NCBI GenBank assembly: GCA_937925655.1
Contig: CALAMC010000035.1
Coordinates: 74,073 to 138,072 of the forward strand
Reading direction: 5' to 3'
Length of the DNA: 64,000 nt
Source: an uncultured candidate division Zixibacteria bacterium
Lineage (GTDB): Bacteria > Zixibacteria > MSB-5A5 > GN15 > PGXB01
This document shows, one piece after another, positions 27,408 to 34,688 of this stretch. Position 1 is the first letter of the stretch; each line of letters begins with the position of its first letter. The notes below the pieces were generated by a model. It saw nothing but the letters and a program-made list of their open reading frames with translations. It was not told the origin of the DNA and ran no database searches. The translations under genes were made by a program, and so were the position numbers.

Positions 27408-28181
27408 GTGCAGTACACCCGCGAACAGGAATTCTTGAGACAAAAGTTTCTTGCCGAAGCCACGGAATTGGTGGCCGGTTTGGAAAGGGACCCGAATATT
27501 TTGGCCGCCTTTTTGACCGGTTCGGCGGCCTGGGGGAAACCGAATCCTGACGGCGATCTGGATATTCTGCTGATTACCGAAAACAATCAAGGCGTTTTTT
27601 ATCGTTACCTGATCCCGAAATTTTGTCGGACGCCCCGTCGCGCCGAATTCGGATTTATTCCGTTGGCAGTGGTATTGGAAAAAATCGAACGCGCCTATGG
27701 CGATCCGCTTAGCTGCAGCGCCATCGAACAATTTAAAAATGGCAAAATTCTTTTTCAAAAGGAAGACCGGGGTGATCGGATAATCCGGGCCTGTCGCGAC
27801 GTCGTCCCCGGCAAATTGATGATCGGCCGCAACATTAATATGGTCAGAGGACTAATGGAGTCTTTAAGGCGGGCCTTGGAATTAAAACAATACCGTAACG
27901 TCCTGTTGTTTTCCCGGAAAATCATGAGTCTGTCGGCGCGCTTGCTCCTGCTGGTTCGGGAACGACTTGGCGTGGCCAAAGAAAAGCAGGAATTCAGGGC
28001 GATTAATAGAATTTTTGGAAAGATAGAATGCGGGCAATACGAAACGGTTATGGCGGTCAAAAGTATCGATCGAGAAAAATCTTATCTGACCCTCTTGAAA
28101 ACTATGACTTTACTTGGCAATATATTATCACAAAAAGCGGTTTCGGACAGAATTGTGAGTTATAATGGATTTCAGCGATAA
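27408..28181 (+). CDS. Nucleotidyltransferase-fold protein with helical C-domain (active type)
   Basis: 257 residues. The N-terminal nucleotidyltransferase core is intact: LTGSAAWGK with G38-S39 and D50-L-D52 (GS-x10-DxD), then a later strand (FGFIPLAVV). The C-terminal half is an all-helical HEPN-like region (RNINMVRGLMESLRRALELKQYRNVLLFSRKIMSLSA). Such enzymes add nucleotides to small molecules, RNA or protein. The start is GTG 27408 with GGAG 7 bases upstream. The stop overlaps the next gene by 17 bases. It is the first of three related proteins in this cluster. Confidence 0.8.
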   Translation: MQYTREQEFLRQKFLAEATELVAGLERDPNILAAFLTGSAAWGKPNPDGDLDILLITENNQGVFYRYLIPKFCRTPRRAEFGFIPLAVVLEKIERAYGDPLSCSAIEQFKNGKILFQKEDRGDRIIRACRDVVPGKLMIGRNINMVRGLMESLRRALELKQYRNVLLFSRKIMSLSARLLLLVRERLGVAKEKQEFRAINRIFGKIECGQYETVMAVKSIDREKSYLTLLKTMTLLGNILSQKAVSDRIVSYNGFQR

Positions 28182-28926
28182 ACAAGCAACTCATCTCCTT
28201 GAACAGGCCATACTTATCGCCGAGGATCTGCGCCAGGACCCATCGGTGTTGGCGGTTATCTTGAGCGGGCCGTTGGCCTTGGGAAAAGCTCCTGCCAACG
28301 ACAAGTTATATTTTGTCATTATCACCGACAAAGACGACGGCATTATCGAGCACCATTTCCTGAATGACGGTTGGGGTGATGTCCGCCACCCGGTCGAAAT
28401 GGGTAAATTCCCTCTGGTCGTGGCAACTTTTTTGGCCGAACACGGGTATTCGGACATGGTTTCTTATAAGTCGCTGGAAGCCTTCCGTTGCGGCCATGTA
28501 TTGTGGGAAAAGGAAAAGATCGGGACAAACCTGATTGAGGCCTCCAAAAAGCATATTCCCGCCGCGGTTTTTATCGGTGAAAGTCTGCACGGAGCCGTCT
28601 CGGCTCTCGATGATGCCGTCGCCATGTATAAAAATGAAGATTATAAAAATGCCGTGCTGATGGCCCGGGAAGCGGCGATCAAAGCCGTCGACATGGTCAT
28701 TCGAGATAAAATTCAGGACGAAGATTTCTCTCTTATCGAGGCCGCCGAAAAATACCTGGCGCCCGAAGATTTTTCGTTGTTTTTGCAAATACTGGACATA
28801 GAAGAAGTCGATGAAAGCCGGGCCCTGGAAAGCGCCCGCATCGCCGGGGAATTCGCCCGCTTTACGCTTCGAGAAATCGGCGTCAATCCCGAACAGGTCC
28901 TTGACATTAAAGACAGAAAGCTTTGA
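28165..28926 (+). CDS. Degenerate nucleotidyltransferase-like protein
   Basis: 253 residues with the same layout as its upstream neighbour. The catalytic motif is lost: GS is replaced by GP (LSGPLALGK) and the DxD strand reads NDKLYFVII, without the metal-binding pair. The helical C-domain is retained (ESLHGAVSALDDAVAMYKNEDYKNAVLMAREAA). It is therefore probably not a catalyst but a partner or peptide-binding subunit (inference). It starts inside the preceding gene and ends 2 bases before the radical SAM gene. Confidence 0.72.
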   Translation: MDFSDKQATHLLEQAILIAEDLRQDPSVLAVILSGPLALGKAPANDKLYFVIITDKDDGIIEHHFLNDGWGDVRHPVEMGKFPLVVATFLAEHGYSDMVSYKSLEAFRCGHVLWEKEKIGTNLIEASKKHIPAAVFIGESLHGAVSALDDAVAMYKNEDYKNAVLMAREAAIKAVDMVIRDKIQDEDFSLIEAAEKYLAPEDFSLFLQILDIEEVDESRALESARIAGEFARFTLREIGVNPEQVLDIKDRKL

Positions 28927-28928
28927 TT

Positions 28929-30278
28929 ATGGCACAATTGGAAGCGCTCCCCCCAAAAAGAATCCATCACTCCAAAGACGGCGTCCATATTTTTGTTAAT
29001 CCGTACTGGGGCGGCAAGTTCGTCACCGACGATCAGGGCGCTCTGGTCATTGAAATGATGGACCATGAAAATGACGAAGATCGCCTAGTCCAGCAAATCG
29101 CCGACAGATTGAATATCAATCCCTATGAAGCGGCGGCCCGCTTGGTGGCGTTTACCGAACAACTCTATAAACGGCGTATGCTCGGACAGGCCGAGGGGTT
29201 TAGTCCCGATAATCCGAAACCCGATTTCGGCTTTCTGGAAGTGACCAGAAAATGTGATACCCGTTGTCGCCTGTGCTATGTCGACTCCGGGCGGGAACTG
29301 CCCGATACCCTGACCGCGGAGGAGATATATAAAACGATCGATCAGATGGCCGAGCTTGGCGTGGAAAATATCGCCCTGACCGGCGGCGACCCGCTTACCC
29401 GCGCCGACCTGCCGGATATACTCGATTATATTCGCAAGCAAAAGGGACTGCGCCCGGCCATTTCGACCAGTCTGTTAAGTCTTACCCGGGAACTGGCCCA
29501 GAAGATGGCCGAACTGGACGTGGCCGTGCAGATAAGTCTTGACGGTTGTACGCCTGAAACGAATGACTGGAACCGGGGTCAGGGGTCTTTTGAAAAGACC
29601 ATGGCCGGGATACAACTTCTGAATGAACACGGCGTCGTCTTCCGCTTTGCCTTTGTCATAAATAAACATAATCTGCCGGATATTAAAGAAATGGTCGCCC
29701 TCGGCATTGAGCTGGGAGCCCGCGAAGTTGCCTTCGGCAAAGTCAAACTGGCCGGACGGGCCGCCGCGTTGAACGAGGCGGTGGTGCCTTCGACCGAAGA
29801 AATGATCGGGGCCTATCACCAGCTGTATCGCTGTGATTTTGACGTCAAAAACTCCGGTTTGAAGGTTCGCTGCAAACACAATCAGGCGTTGCTCGCGGGA
29901 CTGGATAACCGCGTCGGCTGTCTTCCCTGCGGCGCCGGCCGGACTTTCGTTCATGTCACGTATAACGGCGATGTCATCCCCTGTTCCCTGTTCAACGGCT
30001 GCCGAGATTTTACCCTCGGCAACGTTCACCATGATCGGCTGACCGACCTGTGGCAAAGCTCGCCGATTTTCAGGTATTTCCGACAAACAACAGCCGATGA
30101 TATCGGCGCCTGCCGCGACTGCCCGGTCAAGTATTTGTGCGGGGGCGGTTGCCGGGCCGATGCCTATCTTGGCGCCGGTAGCACCGATGCGGTCTGCAGT
30201 GATTGTGAAGACCTCCTGGCATACTACAATTGGATTCTTGACCGGGGTTGCCAGGCCAAATATATAACCGCATTTTAG
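28929..30278 (+). CDS. PqqD-radical SAM-SPASM peptide maturase
   Basis: 450 residues. Residues about 10-90 form a PqqD-like peptide-recognition domain (RIHHSKDGVHIFVNPYWGGK...LYKRRMLG). The radical SAM core carries C109-x3-C113-x2-C116 (CDTRCRLCY), a TGGDPL motif and QISLDG. The C-terminus is a SPASM domain with CLPCGAGRTFVHVTYNGDVIPC, CRDCPVKYLCGGGC and CSDC, ligands for two auxiliary 4Fe-4S clusters. This architecture is used for oxidative modification of ribosomal peptides, for example thioether or C-C crosslinks. The fused recognition domain would bind the 33-residue peptide (inference). Confidence 0.9.
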   Translation: MAQLEALPPKRIHHSKDGVHIFVNPYWGGKFVTDDQGALVIEMMDHENDEDRLVQQIADRLNINPYEAAARLVAFTEQLYKRRMLGQAEGFSPDNPKPDFGFLEVTRKCDTRCRLCYVDSGRELPDTLTAEEIYKTIDQMAELGVENIALTGGDPLTRADLPDILDYIRKQKGLRPAISTSLLSLTRELAQKMAELDVAVQISLDGCTPETNDWNRGQGSFEKTMAGIQLLNEHGVVFRFAFVINKHNLPDIKEMVALGIELGAREVAFGKVKLAGRAAALNEAVVPSTEEMIGAYHQLYRCDFDVKNSGLKVRCKHNQALLAGLDNRVGCLPCGAGRTFVHVTYNGDVIPCSLFNGCRDFTLGNVHHDRLTDLWQSSPIFRYFRQTTADDIGACRDCPVKYLCGGGCRADAYLGAGSTDAVCSDCEDLLAYYNWILDRGCQAKYITAF

Positions 30279-30286
30279 AGGTACAC

Positions 30287-30934
30287 ATGTTTATCGTAAT
30301 CGACGGTATTGACGGTTGCGGAAAATCGACCCAGGTGAGATTGCTTCATGATAAACTCCTTGACCGGGGATTACCGACAACTATATCCAAATGGCAGGAT
30401 TCCGCTTATATCCAGAAGCTGTTTATCGGCGACCTCATCAAGAGGATTCAGGAGGGTAGCGTCAGGATTCCTCCGGAATCCCGGACTTTTCTTCTCGGCG
30501 CCGATATTTCATACCGCCTGGAAAGCCTGATCAAGCCCCTTTTGGAAAAGGGGCAAATTGTTATCGGCGACCGTTATGTCTATAAAGTGATTGCCCAGGG
30601 AATTGCCCGCGGTCTGGAAAAAGATTGGCTGCAGCGGCTTTTTTCATTCGCGCCCGTTCCGGATCTGGTCATCATGCTCGACGTCCCGCCCGGTGTTTCG
30701 TTGCGTCGCATCACCGGCAGTCGGGAAATTTCCTACTACGAAGCCGGTCTCGACGTTTTAAACACCAACGATAAAGAAGCCGCTTATCTTGAATTTCAAA
30801 CCAAAGTGCGGGCGGAAATGCTGGATTTGATGAAAGCCGTCGGCGGCATTGTTATCGACGGGAATCTGACAGTCGAAAGACAGAACCAGTTGATTCTGGA
30901 ACAGGTTCTGGCACGAACACAAGCTCCATCTTGA
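30287..30934 (+). CDS. Thymidylate-kinase-like P-loop kinase
   Basis: 215 residues of the dTMP kinase fold: P-loop DGIDGCGKST at the N-terminus, DRYVYK matching the DRY/F motif, LDVPPGVSLRR strand and a LID region with RITGSREISYYE. Length and motifs are of normal Tmk, so housekeeping activity is possible. The gene is embedded between the radical SAM and ATP-grasp genes, 8 bases after the former, and the sequence lacks the usual substrate-side 'REPGG'. That suggests a different phosphoryl acceptor, perhaps linked to the nucleotidyltransferases (inference). ATG 30287 follows GAGG. Confidence 0.78.
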   Translation: MFIVIDGIDGCGKSTQVRLLHDKLLDRGLPTTISKWQDSAYIQKLFIGDLIKRIQEGSVRIPPESRTFLLGADISYRLESLIKPLLEKGQIVIGDRYVYKVIAQGIARGLEKDWLQRLFSFAPVPDLVIMLDVPPGVSLRRITGSREISYYEAGLDVLNTNDKEAAYLEFQTKVRAEMLDLMKAVGGIVIDGNLTVERQNQLILEQVLARTQAPS

Positions 30935-30952
30935 TATTGGCCTGAATTGACG

Positions 30953-31849
30953 ATGTTGAACTTTGGTTTGCTGGGACATGAATACGACGAGGGTATTCAA
31001 CTGCTCAAACGCCGCCTCGAAGACCGCGGCCATCGGGCCAGGATTTTGAACCTGACACACCTGCCTCGAACCATTCAAACGACCCTCTCTGCGGACGGAA
31101 TCATTTATGATGGATACGACCCGCGGGAATGCGACTGCTATTATCTGACCGATATGGGACTTCGCGAACCTTTTTTCCATGTTTCCTATGACCGGGAGCT
31201 TTGGGTGAGACTCCGGGAAAGATACGTCCGATTCGCGTCTTCTGAAGCCGCCAATGTCAATTTCGCCGTCGCTCTGACCAATCTCATCGCCCGGATCCGG
31301 CCGATGGTCAATTTGCCGTACGTCTATTCGTATCGTTTGCATCATCTTTATCAATTGCACCGGCTGGCCGACCGATCTATTTCTTCTCCGGATTTTACGA
31401 CGGCTTTTGAAAAACCGGCTGATTATGATAAATCCGAACCTCTTAATCTTGATGAATATAAATACTGGGAAGTGCTGTCCTTTCCCAAGACCGGCCGGAC
31501 GGATTTAAAACTGTGGTTTAAAAAACCTTCGGGAATAACATATAAATTGGTGGTGCTGGGCCAACAACTCATGGATGAAGCCCTGCACCTGGTCGAGGCC
31601 GATAAATCGGCACGCAAAATACCCCTGGCCGGGCTTCCCGGTCAGGTGGTCGAAACCTCCCGAAAGGCGGCCGGCGAGCTGGATATCAAATTCGGCGAGG
31701 TCACCTGCATATACAATAACGGCGAGGTCTGTATTTCCGATATCGACCCTTCACCCGATATAAAAAAATTGGAAGACCTCCATAATTTACATGTTTCTTC
31801 GGCGCTCGCGGATTATCTTATCGACACGGCCGCGAGCGCCCAAAATTAA
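30953..31849 (+). CDS. ATP-grasp-like protein with degenerate catalytic end
   Basis: 299 residues, a paralogue of the next protein. Both open (I/F)GLxGxxxDxxIQLLKxxxEDRG and share a DGxYI/YYLTD segment and a RxxMxYxYxxRxx helix. At the C-terminus the metal-binding E-x-N of ATP-grasp ligases is replaced by a SDIDPSPDIKKLEDLHN segment, where the Glu/Asn pair is missing. It therefore appears to be a pseudo-ligase that may pair with its active neighbour. ATG 30953 is used; the SD is weak. Confidence 0.68.
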   Translation: MLNFGLLGHEYDEGIQLLKRRLEDRGHRARILNLTHLPRTIQTTLSADGIIYDGYDPRECDCYYLTDMGLREPFFHVSYDRELWVRLRERYVRFASSEAANVNFAVALTNLIARIRPMVNLPYVYSYRLHHLYQLHRLADRSISSPDFTTAFEKPADYDKSEPLNLDEYKYWEVLSFPKTGRTDLKLWFKKPSGITYKLVVLGQQLMDEALHLVEADKSARKIPLAGLPGQVVETSRKAAGELDIKFGEVTCIYNNGEVCISDIDPSPDIKKLEDLHNLHVSSALADYLIDTAASAQN

Positions 31850-31861
31850 CGGGAGATTGCT

Positions 31862-32800
31862 ATGGCGGGGAAAAAAATCGGTCTGTTCGGTCAGTTCAAC
31901 GATGCCGATATTCAACTGCTGAAAGCCAAAATCGAGGACAGGGGTGGCACCGCCACAATTATCGACCCCGGTCTGTTCCCCGATACCGTCAGGAGTACCA
32001 TTACTCCCGACCGGGTCATCTTTGACGATCGGGATCTTTTGGACCTCGATGGTTTTTACATAAGAAAATTGACCGCCATCTGGAGCCTGCCCGTGCCCGA
32101 CTTCACCAAGGAAGACTGGGCGCTTTACTACGAGCGTTTCAACGATTATATGGATTACCTGCGGGCGGTACACTCCTATAAAATATCTCTGGTGCGTATC
32201 CTGTGTGAAAGAAAGCTGGTCGTGAATCCTTTCGAGGCCTGGGATTATCACCATCTGAAGACCCTTCAGTATTTTCTTCTGCACGAAAAAGGGTTCCGGG
32301 TCCCCGCCTTCGTGGCCGGCAATAATTATTTTTCGCTGAAGGATTTTCTCGAAAAATACCCGGCCGTCGAAAAACCGGTCGTCACCGGTCCGGTCCGGCG
32401 GGTTGACCTAAGTAATCTGGAAGCCGAAAAGGAACGACTGCGGGAACATCCGGTGATTTATCAGGAGTACATCGAAGGCACCAGCATCCGCGCTTTTGTA
32501 CTTGACGACCTCGTCATCGCCGCCTGTGCTCTTCCGCGCAAGGAATGGGATGTCGATGCCAGCGAAAAGATCGAATATATGCAGCCGATCGAACTGCCCC
32601 CGACGATTAAAAATGAAATCGTCCGGGCGGCCAAAACTTTGGGTATGATATTTTCCGGCGTGGATCTGCAGTACCGGGAAGATACCGACGAGTACTTCTT
32701 TCTGGAATGCAATGTCGCGCCCTATTTCAGACCCTATGATGCCCAGGCCGGGGCCGATATCGGAGGGAAACTTGCGGATTTCCTTTTGGAAAGAGCCTGA
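31862..32800 (+). CDS. ATP-grasp ligase (RimK-like)
   Basis: 312 residues. The N-terminal preATP-grasp domain is followed by an ATP-grasp fold with VIYQEYIEG (adenine-binding strand), SGVDLQYREDTDEYFFLECN (Asp plus Glu-x-Asn metal ligands) and VAPYFRPYDAQAG. RimK-like ligases activate a carboxylate as acyl phosphate and join it to an amine or hydroxyl; in graspetide clusters they form side-chain lactams or lactones. The Asp and Lys runs of the cluster's small peptide are plausible substrates (inference). GGGAG lies 7 bases before the ATG. Confidence 0.82.
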   Translation: MAGKKIGLFGQFNDADIQLLKAKIEDRGGTATIIDPGLFPDTVRSTITPDRVIFDDRDLLDLDGFYIRKLTAIWSLPVPDFTKEDWALYYERFNDYMDYLRAVHSYKISLVRILCERKLVVNPFEAWDYHHLKTLQYFLLHEKGFRVPAFVAGNNYFSLKDFLEKYPAVEKPVVTGPVRRVDLSNLEAEKERLREHPVIYQEYIEGTSIRAFVLDDLVIAACALPRKEWDVDASEKIEYMQPIELPPTIKNEIVRAAKTLGMIFSGVDLQYREDTDEYFFLECNVAPYFRPYDAQAGADIGGKLADFLLERA

Positions 32801-33563
32801 ACCGGGTGACGGCCGAGACACCGATCCGGAAACTCTTCGGGTACGGTATGTCGAGGACGGCCGGCGTGTCGCCGAAAAACTGGCCAAAGACGAGAATCTT
32901 CTGGCCATCGGCTTGTCCGGACCGTTTGACCTTCAGCGGGTGCAACCGGCAAGCGACATGCACCTTGTGATTTTATTGGAACAGGCGTCACACATTTATT
33001 ATCATCATATGTTGCCGTCATTCAGTCCGGTCGGGCGAAGGCTGGAGATTGCCTGTCTTTCTTTTGATTATTTAAACGCCATTGCCGAAAAAGGGTATTC
33101 TTCATGGAACGATGTTTATGATATACATAAACTGAACGACATGGTGATTCTCCATGAAAAAGGCGATCGTCTGAATAGCCTGCGCGAAAAAATTAAAACA
33201 TTGCGCCCCGGACAAATATTTATCGGTCGCCAGCTGGCGTCGCTCCGTCATGAATATGGGAAGATAGACGATTCCATTCGTCGTGGGCAGTACCGTGAAA
33301 CCGTCCTGGAGGCGCGGCGTTTTTTACCGACCGCCATGAAGATACTTCTTCTGGCCGGACAGCGGGAATCCTTTGCCAAGGTATCGCATTTATATCGGGC
33401 GTTGTTAAATCTCTCCGGGAATATCCCGGCATTGGTTTCGGGCAACTGGCATGGTCTGAATAATCTCGACGGAAAAAACTCGGAAAAATTGCTGGCCCAA
33501 ACCGATAAATTAATCAAAAACCTGTTCCAACGGAAGATTGTATGCAACGGCGTTTCAGACTGA
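32772..33563 (+). CDS. Degenerate nucleotidyltransferase-like protein, third copy
   Basis: About 263 residues, a third paralogue of the nucleotidyltransferase/helical proteins. The motif is LSGPFDLQ with SDMHLVI, so the GS and DxD elements are again lost. The helical C-domain (RQLASLRHEYGKIDDSIRRGQYRETVLEARRF) is kept. No ATG lies near the expected start; TTG 32772 is chosen because GGAGGG (32762-32767) precedes it, giving a 29-base overlap with the ATP-grasp gene. ATG 32712 or 32736 in the same frame are alternatives. The stop overlaps the adaptor gene. Confidence 0.68.
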   Translation: MRISFWKEPEPGDGRDTDPETLRVRYVEDGRRVAEKLAKDENLLAIGLSGPFDLQRVQPASDMHLVILLEQASHIYYHHMLPSFSPVGRRLEIACLSFDYLNAIAEKGYSSWNDVYDIHKLNDMVILHEKGDRLNSLREKIKTLRPGQIFIGRQLASLRHEYGKIDDSIRRGQYRETVLEARRFLPTAMKILLLAGQRESFAKVSHLYRALLNLSGNIPALVSGNWHGLNNLDGKNSEKLLAQTDKLIKNLFQRKIVCNGVSD

Positions 33564-34600
33564 TTAATTATGTTGTCCTGCTGATTGTCGCCATGCTGGT
33601 GATTGCCGCCTTCGTCCTGATATTCGGCACCAAGGACAAGATTATCGAAGCCCCCGGTCAGGTCATGCCGGTCGAATATGATGTCGTCAGGGCGGGACTG
33701 GATGGGGTCATCGAGGCCGTTTATGTCAGCCCCGGGCAAACCGTCCGGAAAGGCGACTCGCTTTTCAAATTGGCCACACCGGATTTGAACCTGGCCGCCA
33801 GCCAGGCCGCCATCGAATTAAAAATGACCGAGGTGAACCTGGCCAAGATTACAGAAGAATATGATAACCTCATGAAAAGCGAATCGTTTGAGACGCAATC
33901 GGATTTTGCCAATCTTTATCAGGCCAAACGGGCCGCCGAAATCGCCGAAAAAAGATACGAACGGGCCGAAAGTCTGTTCGTCAAGGGCTTTATCAGCTCC
34001 GAGGACCGCGATGACCGTCTTTTGGATTTTGAACTGTCTCAATCATACTATCTTTCATTGAAAGAACGCGCCAACCTTCTGGAAAAAAGATACCTGCTGC
34101 AAATCAAGGAACAAAAGGATAAAGTCGAACTGGCCCGCCAGAAATACGAGCATGCAACTTCGAAATTGGGTGGCGTGACGGCCGTCGCACCCATAACCGG
34201 TGAAATACTGACGTCCAACCTTGACGAACTCCTCGGCCGCAAAGTCGGCCTCGGCGAGGCCGTCCTGGAAATCGGTGATTGCACACAAATGAACTTCATC
34301 GCGGAAGTGGCCGAGGCGGATATGCCGCTGGTGCGACCGAACCAGGAGGCCAGAATATTCATCAACGCCTATCCGCACCGCCGGTTCCGCACCTTCCCGG
34401 CTACGGTCGTCCGCATTTCGCCCCTGCCGCGTCAAACCGACGGTGGCGTCACCTATCAGACGGTACTTTTAATCGAGGACTGCCGCGTTAGTCCGGATTC
34501 TTCCTCGATTCTTCTTAAGCCGGGCCTGCTGGGCAAAGCCGAAATAATTATCGAACGTGACGTCCGAATTTTAAAAATTATCCTGGAAAAGGCCGATTAG
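33542..34600 (+). CDS. HlyD-family membrane-fusion/adaptor protein
   Basis: 352 residues: an N-terminal membrane helix (YVVLLIVAMLVIAAFVLIFG), a lipoyl-like half (GQVMPVEYDVVRAGLDGVIEAVYVSPGQTVRKGDSLFKL), a long coiled-coil hairpin (about 80-215), the second lipoyl half (APITGEILTSNLDELLGRKVGLGEAVLEIGD) and a beta-barrel. It would bridge the ABC exporter downstream to the outer membrane. It overlaps the third nucleotidyltransferase-like gene by 22 bases, tying export to the maturation genes. Confidence 0.88.
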   Translation: MQRRFRLINYVVLLIVAMLVIAAFVLIFGTKDKIIEAPGQVMPVEYDVVRAGLDGVIEAVYVSPGQTVRKGDSLFKLATPDLNLAASQAAIELKMTEVNLAKITEEYDNLMKSESFETQSDFANLYQAKRAAEIAEKRYERAESLFVKGFISSEDRDDRLLDFELSQSYYLSLKERANLLEKRYLLQIKEQKDKVELARQKYEHATSKLGGVTAVAPITGEILTSNLDELLGRKVGLGEAVLEIGDCTQMNFIAEVAEADMPLVRPNQEARIFINAYPHRRFRTFPATVVRISPLPRQTDGGVTYQTVLLIEDCRVSPDSSSILLKPGLLGKAEIIIERDVRILKIILEKAD

Positions 34601-34688
34601 CCACTCCGAATATCTGACAGGATTTTTGATGTATTGAGTTATTGTTAATACCTCGTCGCGCACCGAGCATACCGGGACCGGGCAAAAT

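Noticed and set aside
27293..27550. Frame overlapping the two hairpins after the peptide gene
   Set aside because: It runs out of frame over the first nucleotidyltransferase, and its start lies in the hairpins without an SD.
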